This document shows positions 1-9,398 of a stretch of DNA of 64,000 nucleotides, piece by piece. Origin of the DNA: Streptomyces sp. NRRL WC-3742 (GTDB lineage: Bacteria; Actinomycetota; Actinomycetes; Streptomycetales; Streptomycetaceae); assembly GCF_000720635.1 (NCBI RefSeq), contig NZ_JOCF01000047.1:1-64000 (forward strand). Direction: 5' to 3'. The translations under genes and the position numbers were made by a program. The notes under the pieces are model-generated. The model ran no database searches. It saw nothing but the letters and a program-made list of their open reading frames with translations, and had not been told where the DNA came from. Within the stretch, counting starts at the first letter, position 1; every line of letters starts with the position of its first letter.

Positions 1-763
1 CCAACCGCACACAGTGCACCGCCCGGTGCCGACACGTCGTCAACAGAAACACCTGCTGCACCAACCGCGTGTACGCCCCCTCGTACAGCACCTCGAACGC
101 CCCGTCGCCGCCGTCGGCCGACGGCGCTGAGGGCAGGCCGTCGGACGGCTTCGCGGCAGCACCGCGCACGCCACCGCCCGGCGCCGCACCCGCGACGGAC
201 ACGCCGTCACCCGGCCTTGCCGCAGAGGGCACGCCCCCGCCCCGCTTCGCCGCGGCGTCGACGGGCCGTCCGCCACGCGGCTCGGCCGTGGCGGACGGCT
301 CACCGGGCGATTTCCTCCCTCTGTCGTCGGCCTGTTCGCCGTGGCGTGGTGCCGCGGTAGCAGACCGCCGGGGGTCGGCGGTCGGCGCCTTCGGCTGCCG
401 GCCGCCTGAATTCGTGCCACCTGAATTCGCGCCGCCCGGTTGCGCCGAACGGTCGGTGACCGCGTCGCCGGGCTGCGGCGGACCGCCCGCCGCCGTCCGG
501 CCGTCCCCGCCCTTCGCCGCCCCGTCCGGGTGGGCGAGGGCGACGGCGGCGGCCGGGGTGGGGGCGCCGAGTTTGCGCATGGCGCGGTGGATGTAGCTGC
601 GGGCGGTGGCGGGGGTCACGCCGAGTGCGGTGGCGACGTGGGTGAGGTCGTGGCCTGCGGAGAGGTGGGCGAGGGCTTGGGCCTCACGGGGGGTCAGCTT
701 TCGTAGCAGGTCGGCGAGGTCGTGCTCGCCGGTGCGTCGCTTGGGGGTGGGTGGCGTGGTCAT
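1..763 (-). CDS. LuxR-type HTH / sigma-like regulator, 3' end beyond window
   Basis: A reading frame open from ATG at 763 to the window edge gives 254 visible codons with no stop. Residues about 23-70 form a LuxR/sigma-region-4 type helix-turn-helix: LTPREAQALAHLSAG, then the recognition stretch VTPATARSYIHRAMRKLG. An Ala/Gly/Pro-rich linker of about 150 residues follows. At residue 223 a second conserved block begins, FEVLYEGAYTRLVQQVFLL, which resembles the start of sigma-70 region 2. The protein therefore looks like a sigma-factor-related regulator with an unusual HTH-first order. The C-terminus and true length are unknown. Its target is not predictable from the sequence. The gene is divergent from the PerM-like gene. 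Confidence 0.75.
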   Translation of the reverse strand, partial: MTTPPTPKRRTGEHDLADLLRKLTPREAQALAHLSAGHDLTHVATALGVTPATARSYIHRAMRKLGAPTPAAAVALAHPDGAAKGGDGRTAAGGPPQPGDAVTDRSAQPGGANSGGTNSGGRQPKAPTADPRRSATAAPRHGEQADDRGRKSPGEPSATAEPRGGRPVDAAAKRGGGVPSAARPGDGVSVAGAAPGGGVRGAAAKPSDGLPSAPSADGGDGAFEVLYEGAYTRLVQQVFLLTTCRHRAVHCVRL

Positions 764-865
764 CAGACGCTCCGGGCCGGGGCGCCGGCGGCTTGGGGGC
801 AGGGTCTGAAAATGCGCATAAGCCAATAATCTGGGACACGGCGGCGGTTTGCCGCTTCACGGAGC

Positions 866-2218
866 ATGGCGAGTCGCCTTGGCACCATGAGGCGCATGAC
901 GCAGCTGACGGGTCGTCCGATCCTCGGGATTCCGGGCGAGGTGGGCGGACGCCCGGTGCCCGCCGACCTGTTGACGGGGGTGCGGGCGGCGCTGGTCGGG
1001 CTCGCGGTGGTCGGGGTGCCGGTTCTCGGGCTCTGGGTGATCACCCCGTACGCGGACGACGGCGCCGCCGGTGCCACCCGTCTGGCGGCGGCCCTGTGGC
1101 TGCTGGGGCACGGCGCGCCGGTGCTCCGCGGGGGTGCGCAGGCGCCGTTGTCGGTGACGCCGCTGCTGCTGGGCGTACTGGCCGTGGTGCGGCTGTACCG
1201 GGAGGGGGCCGCGCTGGAGCGGCGGCGCGTGCTGCGGTCGCGGTGGGGCGGGCCGGTGGCGCTGTGGGCGGGGTACTGCGCGGTGGCGGTCGGGGTGGCG
1301 CTGCACTGCGCGGGGGCCGGGCTGTTCCGCAGCCGGGTGCTGCTGGACGTCCTCGTGGTGGCCCTGGTGGCGGGGGCCGCGCTGGCCGCGGGTGTGCGGT
1401 CGGCGGATCCGGAGGCCCGCGCCCACCCCGTTCTCGGTCTGCTCGACCGCCTGCCCCCGCCGTACCGCCCGACAGGAGGCGCGGAAGCGGTGGGAAGCGC
1501 CGCGCTCGCGGCCGGGGCGGGGCTGGTGGCGGCGGGCGGGGTGCTGGTCGCGGTGTCGGCGCTGCTCTCGGCGGTGGCCGGGGGTGGCCGGGGCGCGGCG
1601 CTGCTGGCGGGCGGTCCGGCGGCGCTGGCGGGGCTGGTGCTGCTCGCCGTGGTGCTGCTGCCGAACGCGGTGGTGTGGGGCGCGGCGTACGCGCTGGGCC
1701 CGGGATTCGCGGTGGGCGCGGGTACGGCGGTGGCGCCGTCCGGTACGAGGCTGGGCCCGCTGCCGGACTTCCCGCTGCTCGCCCTGCTCCCGGCCGAGGG
1801 GCCGGGCGGCTGGCGGTGGGCGGCGCTGCTGCTCCCGGCGCTGGCGGGCGTGGTGCCGGCGCTGCTCCTCGGGCGGGCGGCGGTGCGCCCCGAGCCCTGG
1901 ACGCCCGCCGCGACGGCGGTCGCGGCCCTGGCGGCGGCCCTGCCGACCGGGGCGGGCGCGGCGGCGCTGGCCTGGCTGTCGGGCGGTGCGCTGGCGGCGG
2001 AGCGGATGGCCCGCCTGGGGCCGGTGCCCTGGTGGACGGGCCTGGCGGCGGCGGGCTGGGTCGCGCTGGTGGCCGTTCCGGGCGCGCTGCTGGTCCGTCA
2101 CCTGGCCCTGGCGCCGTCCCACCGGACAGGGCTCGCACGCCGGAGCGCGCTGCGGCTGCGCGCCGGGGCGTACGCGGCCGTCCTGCGCCTGTCCTCCCGC
2201 CGCGCGCCCGCCGACTGA
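866..2218 (+). CDS. PerM-like multi-spanning membrane protein (DUF6350 type)
   Basis: The frame encodes up to 450 residues, almost entirely hydrophobic Ala/Leu/Val segments broken by short charged loops, consistent with about ten or more membrane helices. The N-terminal part (residues about 35-65) holds the first helix, followed by ITPYADDGAAGATRLAAALWLLGHG, a pattern I associate with the actinobacterial DUF6350/PerM family. In mycobacteria perM lies beside purN-purH and is linked to cell division, and the same neighbourhood is seen here. ATG codons at 866, 887 and 896 are all in frame. GGAG lies only 1 nt before 866 and GAGG 3 nt before 896, so the start is unresolved; the longest form is given. 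Function by homology only. Confidence 0.75.
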   Translation: MASRLGTMRRMTQLTGRPILGIPGEVGGRPVPADLLTGVRAALVGLAVVGVPVLGLWVITPYADDGAAGATRLAAALWLLGHGAPVLRGGAQAPLSVTPLLLGVLAVVRLYREGAALERRRVLRSRWGGPVALWAGYCAVAVGVALHCAGAGLFRSRVLLDVLVVALVAGAALAAGVRSADPEARAHPVLGLLDRLPPPYRPTGGAEAVGSAALAAGAGLVAAGGVLVAVSALLSAVAGGGRGAALLAGGPAALAGLVLLAVVLLPNAVVWGAAYALGPGFAVGAGTAVAPSGTRLGPLPDFPLLALLPAEGPGGWRWAALLLPALAGVVPALLLGRAAVRPEPWTPAATAVAALAAALPTGAGAAALAWLSGGALAAERMARLGPVPWWTGLAAAGWVALVAVPGALLVRHLALAPSHRTGLARRSALRLRAGAYAAVLRLSSRRAPAD

Positions 2219-2225
2219 GCGGCCC

Positions 2226-2888
2226 CTACTCGGCGTTGCCCGTGAAGTCGACGTACCACTTCGGCGCGTACCGGTCGCAGTTGTCGGCGCCGACCGAGGT
2301 CAGGGAGTCCTGCACGCAGGTCTCGTACTCGTGGTAGTAGAGGCCGAGCCCGATCACCGAGGTGGTGACCACCACCGTCATCGCGCCGGTCAGGATGCCC
2401 GCGAGCGCGGCCGGGGTGAGCGGGTTCGGTGCGGGCGGCTCGTAGGCCGCGTTGCCGGTGCGGGCCTCGGCCGGCTTGGGGGTGCGCATGGCGCTGACGC
2501 CCCAGACGATGCCCAGCAGGCCGACGAGCAGGGCGAGCCAGTGGAGGCCCAGGAACAGGCAGACCAGCGCGAGCGGCCCGGCGAGGGCGGCGTTGCGGGC
2601 CCGGCGGTGGGCCGGGTTGCTCGGGTCGAGCCGGGGCGGCTGCGGTGCCGGGGGCCGCTGGCCGGGGCGGCCGTCGCCGAGGCCCGCACCCCACGGCGGC
2701 GGGAACGGCGGGCGCTCGCCGGAGCCCGAGCCGGAACCCGAACCCGAACCCGGCCCGCCGTCGCCGGACGGGCCGTGGACGCCGCCCTCGCCGGGCCGGG
2801 GACCGCGAGGCTGCCACGGCTGGTCCGGGGCATCCTCCGGCGGCGGCGCGAAGGGGTTGCGCTCGCCGGTGTCGTCACCGCTGCTCAT
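2226..2888 (-). CDS. Proline-rich membrane protein, function unknown
   Basis: The protein is 220 residues, starting at the ATG at 2888, which has GAAGGAA about 9 nt upstream. The first 100 residues are cytoplasmic-looking, rich in Pro/Gly/Glu, with a run of alternating Gly-Ser. A PAHRRARNAALAGPLALVC motif leads into two closely spaced helices (about 118-155). A further helix lies near 185-205, followed by a short tail with two Cys (ETCVQDSLTSVGADNCDRY) that could form an extracytoplasmic disulfide. It resembles the DUF4190-like small actinobacterial membrane proteins, but I do not assign a function. It is convergent with the PerM-like gene, only 7 bp away, and divergent from purN. The reading frame extends upstream without adding conserved sequence. 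Confidence 0.75.
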   Translation of the reverse strand: MSSGDDTGERNPFAPPPEDAPDQPWQPRGPRPGEGGVHGPSGDGGPGSGSGSGSGSGERPPFPPPWGAGLGDGRPGQRPPAPQPPRLDPSNPAHRRARNAALAGPLALVCLFLGLHWLALLVGLLGIVWGVSAMRTPKPAEARTGNAAYEPPAPNPLTPAALAGILTGAMTVVVTTSVIGLGLYYHEYETCVQDSLTSVGADNCDRYAPKWYVDFTGNAE

Positions 2889-3368
2889 GGTTCGGCCATT
2901 CCTTCTCGGTCGGTGGCCCGGTCGGTCGATCCGTCGAGGACCGGTCGGCTCGGAGGCTCGGTCGGCCGGAGCGTTGCCCCGGCGTCTCCTATGATCCCGC
3001 AGCCGTTCACCGACCCACCGGGCGGCCCGTCCCGCCGCCGCCCGGCCGCCGCCCCGCCACTGCCCGGCAGCCGCCTCGGCACCCGCCCGCACCGCCGTGC
3101 GGGCACCTCGCCGCGCCGCCCGCAACTCCCGTACGGCGAACGCGAGGAGATCCCCGTCTCAACTACGCGCGTAGCGCCGCCGAGGGCGTGCGGAGGCCGT
3201 CCGACCAGCCGTTATCGTGGTGACGGTCAGCAGCTCACCACGGTTCCCCGGGGCCCGCGTCGCGGCGGGTTCCCCTGGTGTTCCCCCTTGCTCGACCTGC
3301 CGTTCGTAGTGGCCCCACCGCCGGTGGACGTACCAGCGGGCGGCGCCCGACCTACGGAGAATCGCGCA
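2889..3368. other. 480-bp intergenic region upstream of purN
   Basis: No supported gene lies here. It holds the palindrome at 3163-3174. At 3217-3223 and 3235-3241 GTGGTGA is followed by its inverted copy TCACCAC, a short hairpin that could sit in the purN leader. A TATCGT box lies at 3214-3219. The RBS GGAGA sits about 8 nt before the purN GTG. A riboswitch is not evident. Confidence 0.5.
3163..3174. promoter_or_regulatory. CTACGCGCGTAG palindrome, purN side copy
   Basis: This is an exact 12-bp palindrome, identical to the copies at 41603, 56609 and 61028. It lies 194 bp upstream of the purN start and 274 bp upstream of the divergent membrane-protein gene. It is the only copy not immediately next to a salvage or uptake gene. 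Either a long purN-purH leader starts nearby, or this site acts at a distance. It is inferred to be an operator because the other copies sit on likely promoters. Confidence 0.6.
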
Positions 3369-4028
3369 GTGGCCGCCGCCCCCGCCCAGCTCTTCCCGCC
3401 CCGTACGCCCGGACCGGCCCGCCTGGTGGTGCTGGTCTCCGGCTCCGGAACCAATCTGCAGGCGCTGATCGACGCCGCCGCCGACCCGGCCTTCGGTGCC
3501 GAGATCGTCGCCGTCGGCGCCGACCGGGACGGGATCGTCGGCCTGGAGCGCGCCGCGAAGGCGAACATCCCCACCTTCGTCCACCGGGTGAAGGACTTCC
3601 CGGACCGCGCCGACTGGGACGCCGCGCTGACCGCCTCCGTCGCCGCCCACGAGCCGGACCTGGTGGTCACGGCCGGCTTCATGAAGATCCTCGGCCCCGC
3701 GTTCGTCGCGGCCTTCACCGGGCGGATCGTCAACACCCACCCCGCGCTGCTGCCCGCCTTCCCCGGCGCCCACGGCGTCACCGACGCCCTCGCGTACGGG
3801 GTGAAGGTCACCGGCTGCACCGTTCACCTGGTCGACGCCGGCGTGGACACCGGGCCGATCATCGCGCAGGGCGTCGTCGAGGTCGTCGACGCCGACCACG
3901 CCGATGGCGGCGACGCGCTGCACGAGCGCATCAAGACTGTCGAGCGCAAGCTGCTCGTCGACGTCGTGGGCCGGCTGGCCCGCGAAGGTCACCGCATCGA
4001 GGACCGAAAGGTATGGATTCCGGCATGA
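3369..4028 (+). CDS. purN: Phosphoribosylglycinamide formyltransferase
   Basis: PurN transfers a formyl group from 10-formyl-tetrahydrofolate to GAR to make FGAR, the third step of IMP synthesis. The protein has 219 residues, near the family length. The N-terminal phosphate loop is [13 protein letters not shown] (about residues 24-36). The catalytic set is visible as [10 protein letters not shown] (Asn and His) and [10 protein letters not shown] (Asp) in the second half. The GTG at 3369 is preferred because GGAGA lies about 8 nt upstream; the frame upstream carries no PurN sequence. The stop overlaps the purH start by 4 bp (ATGA), so the two genes are translationally coupled. Confidence 0.95.
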   Translation: MAAAPAQLFPPRTPGPARLVVLVSGSGTNLQALIDAAADPAFGAEIVAVGADRDGIVGLERAAKANIPTFVHRVKDFPDRADWDAALTASVAAHEPDLVVTAGFMKILGPAFVAAFTGRIVNTHPALLPAFPGAHGVTDALAYGVKVTGCTVHLVDAGVDTGPIIAQGVVEVVDADHADGGDALHERIKTVERKLLVDVVGRLAREGHRIEDRKVWIPA

Positions 4029-5602
4029 GTGCCAGCTCCACCACCCCCCCTGTCTCCGAGAACGTCCGTCCGATCCGTCGTGCGCTCATCAGCGTGTACG
4101 ACAAGACCGGTCTGGAGGAGCTGGCCCAGGGCCTGCACGCCGCCGGGGTCGCCATCGTCTCCACCGGCTCCACCGCCGGACGGATCGCTGCCGCCGGCGT
4201 GCCGGTGACCGAGGTCTCCGAGCTGACCGGCTTCCCGGAGTGCCTGGACGGGCGCGTGAAGACGCTGCACCCCCGCGTGCACGCCGGCGTGCTCGCCGAC
4301 CTGCGTCTGGAGTCGCACCGCGCGCAGCTGGCCGAGCTGGGCGTCGAGCCCTTCGACCTGGTCGTGGTGAACCTCTACCCGTTCAAGGCCACCGTCGCCT
4401 CCGGCGCCACCCCGGACGAGTGCGTCGAGCAGATCGACATCGGCGGCCCGAGCATGGTCCGCGCCGCCGCCAAGAACCACCCCTCGGTCGCCGTCGTGGT
4501 CGACCCGGCCCGCTACGAGGACGTGCTCACGGCCGTCCGCGAGGGCGGCTTCGACCTGGCCACCCGCAAGCGCCTGGCCGGTGCCGCGTTTGCCCACACC
4601 GCCGCCTACGACGTGGCCGTCGCCTCCTGGTTCGAGGCCGGCTACGCCCCGAGCGACGCGGACTTCCCCGAGTTCCTGGGCGCCACCTGGGAGCGCCAGA
4701 ACGTGCTGCGCTACGGCGAGAACCCCCACCAGGGCGCCGCGCTCTACACCGACGGCAGTGGCGGCCTGGCCGGCGCGGAGCAGCTGCACGGCAAGGAGAT
4801 GTCGTACAACAACTACGTCGACACCGACGCCGCCCGCCGCGCCGCCTACGACCACGCCGAGCCGGCCGTCGCGATCATCAAGCACGCCAACCCGTGCGGC
4901 ATCGCGACCGGCGCCGACGTCGCCGAGGCGCACCGCAAGGCCCACGAGTGCGACCCGGTCTCCGCGTACGGCGGCGTGATCGCCGTCAACCGCCCGGTCA
5001 CCGTCGCGCTGGCCGAGCAGATCGCCCCGATCTTCACCGAGGTCGTCGTGGCCCCGGGCTACGAGGACGGCGCCCTGGAGGTGCTGACCAAGAAGAAGAA
5101 CCTGCGCGTGCTGCTCGCCGCCGAGGCCCCGGCCAACCGCCAGGAGGTGCGCCCGATCTCCGGCGGAGTGCTGCTCCAGGACGCGGACCGGGTGCACGCC
5201 GAGGGCGACGACCCGGCGAACTGGACCCTCGCCACCGGCGAGGCGCTCTCCGAGGCGGAGCTGGCCGAGCTGGCCTTCGCCTGGCGGGCCTGCCGGGCCG
5301 TCAAGTCCAACGCGATCCTGCTGGCCAAGGACGGCGCCTCGGTCGGCGTCGGCATGGGCCAGGTCAACCGGGTCGACTCCTGCAAGCTCGCGGTCGAGCG
5401 GGCCGGCGAGCGGGCCAAGGGCGCGTACGCCGCCTCGGACGCCTTCTTCCCGTTCCCGGACGGCCCGGAGATCCTGATCGCCGCCGGTGTGAAGGCGATC
5501 GTCCAGCCCGGCGGTTCGATCCGCGACGAGCAGGTCGTCGAGGCGGCCCAGAAGGCCGGCGTGACGATGTACTTCACCGGCGCGCGGCACTTCTTCCACT
5601 GA
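4025..5602 (+). CDS. purH: Bifunctional AICAR formyltransferase / IMP cyclohydrolase
   Basis: PurH performs the last two steps of IMP synthesis: formylation of AICAR, then ring closure. The 525 residues match the usual length. An N-terminal MGS-like cyclohydrolase domain (about 1-200) shows [19 protein letters not shown] and [15 protein letters not shown]. The C-terminal transformylase domain shows [13 protein letters not shown], the catalytic Lys-His in IIKHANPCG and [14 protein letters not shown] near the end. The ATG overlaps the purN stop. A strong hairpin terminator follows 38 bp after the stop. With folD nearby, the region covers both the folate and purine sides of one-carbon transfer. 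Confidence 0.97.
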   Translation: MSASSTTPPVSENVRPIRRALISVYDKTGLEELAQGLHAAGVAIVSTGSTAGRIAAAGVPVTEVSELTGFPECLDGRVKTLHPRVHAGVLADLRLESHRAQLAELGVEPFDLVVVNLYPFKATVASGATPDECVEQIDIGGPSMVRAAAKNHPSVAVVVDPARYEDVLTAVREGGFDLATRKRLAGAAFAHTAAYDVAVASWFEAGYAPSDADFPEFLGATWERQNVLRYGENPHQGAALYTDGSGGLAGAEQLHGKEMSYNNYVDTDAARRAAYDHAEPAVAIIKHANPCGIATGADVAEAHRKAHECDPVSAYGGVIAVNRPVTVALAEQIAPIFTEVVVAPGYEDGALEVLTKKKNLRVLLAAEAPANRQEVRPISGGVLLQDADRVHAEGDDPANWTLATGEALSEAELAELAFAWRACRAVKSNAILLAKDGASVGVGMGQVNRVDSCKLAVERAGERAKGAYAASDAFFPFPDGPEILIAAGVKAIVQPGGSIRDEQVVEAAQKAGVTMYFTGARHFFH

Positions 5603-5640
5603 CCGGCAGGCCCGGCGGCAGGCACAGACCCTGACGGCAT

Positions 5641-5686
5641 GACGGAGCGGCCCGGCACCTCCTCGGAGGTGCCGGGCCGCTCCGTC
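5641..5686. terminator. Perfect 22-bp inverted repeat, bidirectional terminator
   Basis: Two 22-bp arms (5641-5662 and 5665-5686) are exact inverted copies separated by 2 nt, giving a GC-rich stem with a tight CTCG tip. It lies between the convergent ends of purH and the membrane protein at 5714, so it can serve both strands. Confidence 0.85.
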
Positions 5687-5690
5687 GCGT

Positions 5691-5717
5691 CAGGCCGTCA
5701 GGCCGTCAGGCCGTCAG
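5691..5717. repeat. Three tandem copies of CAGGCCGT plus CAG
   Basis: Three head-to-tail 8-bp units occupy 5691-5714 and the trailing CAG reaches 5717, running into the stop codon of the minus-strand gene. The length could vary by slippage. Confidence 0.8.
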
Positions 5718-6346
5718 TAGCGCGGCCGGTTGAACCAGGCCACGCCGTCCCGGGTGCTCATGGCGACGATCCAGAGGATGGAGATCCCGATCCACAGCAC
5801 GCCGATGATGAGCCCGAACGGGCCGCCCGGGTTGTTCGCGGAGCTCTGGGTCAGGCCGCTGAACAGCACCAGCAGGCCCAGCAGCAGCGAGATGCAGCCG
5901 TACACGAGGGTGGTGATCCTGGTCGCCGGGCCGCCCTTGCCGAACTTCGCGCCGAGGGTGATGGACAGGATCGAGGCGAGCAGGTACACGATCCCGAGCA
6001 CCAGCAGGACGCCGGCCGCGGCGTTGCCGATCGTCGCGATGTCGCCGCTGCGGGTGTTGGCCTCGTGCTTGGCGCCCCCGGCGATGATCAGCAGGATGGC
6101 CGTCAGGATGACCTGCACGCCGCCGATGACGAAGAGCAGCACGCGGGTGGTCAGCACCAGGCCCGGCATGCTCTGCGGCGCGGCCGGCGGGAAGCCGTAG
6201 CCCTGACCCACCGGCGGGTAGCCGTACGCGGCGGGCTGGGGCTGCTGCTGCGGGTAGCCGTACCCGGCCGGCTGCTGCTGCGGGTAGCCGTAACCCTGGG
6301 GCTGCGTCTGGCCGTACGGGTTGTTCGGGTCGGGCGGGTAACTCAT
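5714..6346 (-). CDS. Membrane protein with Gln/Pro/Tyr-rich N-terminus
   Basis: The 210-residue protein begins with a low-complexity cytoplasmic tail (residues 1-60) that repeats [13 protein letters not shown] units, then has four predicted membrane helices (about 62-85, 105-130, 140-160 and 170-195). It resembles the many actinobacterial DUF4064/DUF4870-like small membrane proteins with YGYPQQ tails; I recognise no enzymatic motif. The ATG at 6346 has GGAGG 6 nt upstream. The gene is convergent with purH. Its function is unknown; tails of this type are often proposed to mediate protein contacts, which is inference. Confidence 0.8.
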   Translation of the reverse strand: MSYPPDPNNPYGQTQPQGYGYPQQQPAGYGYPQQQPQPAAYGYPPVGQGYGFPPAAPQSMPGLVLTTRVLLFVIGGVQVILTAILLIIAGGAKHEANTRSGDIATIGNAAAGVLLVLGIVYLLASILSITLGAKFGKGGPATRITTLVYGCISLLLGLLVLFSGLTQSSANNPGGPFGLIIGVLWIGISILWIVAMSTRDGVAWFNRPRY

Positions 6347-6810
6347 GGATGCCTCCGGGCAGTTACGGGGACGCGGGGACGGGACGGCGGAGGACCCGGT
6401 TGCGGCCGGCGGGTCGGGGTCACCGACCTGGACGGGACGGTGGTCGAGCGCGCCGGCAGCCCGGCGACGGTGACGGGCGGCGCGGGGCTCAGCGGCGAGG
6501 TGAGCGGGCGGCGAGCGGAGCCGTGCGCGGGCGCGTGGCGAAGGGCCGCGCGCGTGGGCGGTCGGGCTGCTCGGTCTTCTGCGGTCGGCTCACATCTTCC
6601 CCCGGGTACGCCCCGCCGCGGTGTCCGGCGGCCCGTCACGGGGCCGGTCGCGGCAGGATATGCCCCGACATCGTCAACCGGACGGCACGGCCCTGTCCAG
6701 CCGGTTGCCGGACAGGGCGCGAGACTGTGGCGCAACCGCAACGTGGTCCGGACCTTCCGCCGGTGCCGCCCCTGGTTCGGGGGCGTTCCGCGATCCGGGA
6801 GAATGGGGTC
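6347..6810. other. 464-bp divergent intergenic region before folD
   Basis: No supported coding region was found. A hairpin with 8-bp arms CCCTGTCC (6691-6698) and GGACAGGG (6710-6717) lies about 95 bp before folD and could be part of the folD leader. I looked for a ZTP (pfl) riboswitch and could not establish its conserved core. Confidence 0.4.
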
Positions 6811-7665
6811 ATGAGCGCCCAGATTCTCGATGGCAAGGCCACCGCCGCCGCGATCAAGTCCGAACTCGCCGCCCGCGTGGCGGCCCTCAAGGCGAAGGGC
6901 GTCACGCCCGGCCTCGGCACCGTCCTGGTCGGCGACGACCCGGGCAGCCGCTGGTACGTCAACGGGAAGCACAAGGACTGCGCCGAGGTCGGCATCGCCT
7001 CCATCCAGCGCGAGCTGCCCGCCACCGCCACCCAGGAGGACGTCGAGAACGTCGTCCGCGAGCTCAACGCCGACCCGACCTGCACCGGCTACATCGTCCA
7101 GCTGCCGCTGCCCAAGGGCCTGGACCAGAACCCCGTCCTCGAGCTCATGGACCCGGACAAGGACGCGGACGGCCTGCACCCGACCTCGCTCGGCCGTCTG
7201 ACCCTGGGCATCGAGGGCCCGCTGCCCTGCACCCCGCTGGGCATCGTCGAGCTGCTGCGCCGCCACGAGGTGCCGATCGACGGTGCCGAGGTGGTCGTCG
7301 TCGGCCGCGGCATCACGGTCGGCCGCTCGATCGGCCTGCTGCTGACCCGCCGCAGCGAGAACGCCACCGTCACCCTGTGCCACACCGGCACCCGGGACCT
7401 GGCCTACCACCTGCGCAAGGCCGACATCATCGTGGCCGCCGCCGGCGTGCCGCACCTGATCAAGCCGGAGGACGTCAAGCCGGGCGTCGCGGTGCTGGAC
7501 GTGGGCGTCAGCCGCAGCGAGGGCAAGATCGTCGGCGACGTGCACCCCGGCGTGGCCGAGGTCGCGGGCTGGATCTCCCCGAACCCGGGCGGCGTGGGCC
7601 CGATGACCCGCGCGATGCTGCTCAACAACATCGTCGAGGCGGCCGAGCGCCGCGCCGGCGTCTGA
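6811..7665 (+). CDS. folD: Methylenetetrahydrofolate dehydrogenase / cyclohydrolase
   Basis: FolD interconverts 5,10-methylene- and 10-formyl-tetrahydrofolate with NADP, supplying the formyl donor used by PurN and PurH. The 284 residues match the family. Visible motifs are the active-site region [15 protein letters not shown] (with the conserved Tyr and Lys), [29 protein letters not shown], and the dinucleotide-binding stretch [17 protein letters not shown]. The C-terminus carries [20 protein letters not shown]. The ATG at 6811 is preferred, with GGGAGA upstream. The DUF3017 gene follows 21 bp downstream, probably in the same transcript. Confidence 0.97.
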   Translation: MSAQILDGKATAAAIKSELAARVAALKAKGVTPGLGTVLVGDDPGSRWYVNGKHKDCAEVGIASIQRELPATATQEDVENVVRELNADPTCTGYIVQLPLPKGLDQNPVLELMDPDKDADGLHPTSLGRLTLGIEGPLPCTPLGIVELLRRHEVPIDGAEVVVVGRGITVGRSIGLLLTRRSENATVTLCHTGTRDLAYHLRKADIIVAAAGVPHLIKPEDVKPGVAVLDVGVSRSEGKIVGDVHPGVAEVAGWISPNPGGVGPMTRAMLLNNIVEAAERRAGV

Positions 7666-7686
7666 CACCCCAGGGAGACGGCGAGC

Positions 7687-8112
7687 ATGTCTGAACCGCG
7701 ACCGGCGCGGTCCCGGCGCAGGCCGGTCAAGACCACCGGCACCCTGCCGCCCGAGGGCTCGCGCGCGGCCCTCGGCTCCGGCCACGCCCTGCCGGTCCGG
7801 CAGTGGCCCATAACGCTGGTCCTGTCGGTGGTCGGGGCCGGTCTCGCGGTCACCTGGTTCGCCGACTTCAAGGACGGTTTCCGGTACGGGCTGCTGATCC
7901 TCGGCTGCGGCGTGCTGCTGGGGGCCGTGCTGCGGCTCGTCCTGCCGGAGGTCGGCATGCTGGCGGTGCGCAGCCGCTTCACCGACGTCATCGTGATGGG
8001 CTTCCTGGGTGCCTCGATCGTGCTGCTGACGCTGGTCGCGCAGCCGAACCCGTGGCTGGAGATGCCCTGGCTGGACAACGTCGGACAGCTCATCGGCAGG
8101 CCCAAGCACTGA
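7687..8112 (+). CDS. DUF3017-type small membrane protein
   Basis: The 141-residue protein has a basic N-terminal tail (about 1-40), then three membrane segments: WPITLVLSVVGAGLAVTWF, YGLLILGCGVLLGAVLRLVL and the stretch around FTDVIVMGFLGASIVLLTLV. Between the second and third lies PEVGMLAVRSRFTDV. This layout fits the actinobacterial DUF3017 family, which commonly follows folD. Its function is unknown. It lies 21 bp downstream of folD, with a terminator directly after it. Confidence 0.8.
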   Translation: MSEPRPARSRRRPVKTTGTLPPEGSRAALGSGHALPVRQWPITLVLSVVGAGLAVTWFADFKDGFRYGLLILGCGVLLGAVLRLVLPEVGMLAVRSRFTDVIVMGFLGASIVLLTLVAQPNPWLEMPWLDNVGQLIGRPKH

Positions 8113-8126
8113 TCCGCAGGTCTGCG

Positions 8127-8162
8127 GCGGCCCCCGCCCTCGGAACAGAGGGTGGGGGCCGC
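8127..8162 (+). terminator. Rho-independent-type hairpin after folD-DUF3017
   Basis: Arms at 8127-8141 and 8148-8162 pair over 15 bp with a single G-U pair around a 6-nt loop. It begins 15 bp after the DUF3017 stop. Confidence 0.85.
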
Positions 8163-8223
8163 TCTTCGTCTGTGACGCATCAGCCACGCCCGGGCATCGG
8201 GCGTACGCCCCGCTTTGCGGTAA

Positions 8224-9306
<1,083 letters not shown>

Positions 9307-9321
9307 GCCCCCGCAACCGAC

Positions 9322-9360
9322 CGACGGCCCGCCGCCCCACCGAGGGGCGGCGGGCCGTCG
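9322..9360 (+). terminator. 17-bp stem hairpin after mdh
   Basis: Arms at 9322-9338 and 9344-9360 are perfect inverted copies around a 5-nt loop, beginning 15 bp after the mdh stop. Confidence 0.85.
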
Positions 9361-9398
9361 CCGTCCGGCCGCACCCGGCCGCCCTACACTGACCGGCT

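Noticed and set aside
3175..3368. Possible ZTP (pfl) riboswitch before purN
   Set aside because: A GTGGTGA/TCACCAC hairpin is present, but I could not match the conserved core. A covariance search with the pfl model would decide.
3989..5599. Long open frames antisense to purH and similar shadows elsewhere (for example 6343-9066 and 9384-11576 on the minus strand)
   Set aside because: They mirror the high third-position GC of the real genes, are Gly/Ala/Arg-rich and carry no domain; the opposite frame encodes a well-known enzyme.
6660..6810. Possible ZTP riboswitch before folD
   Set aside because: A hairpin and a CCGCCCCTGG string are suggestive, but the conserved elements are not in the right order by eye. 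An Infernal search would decide.
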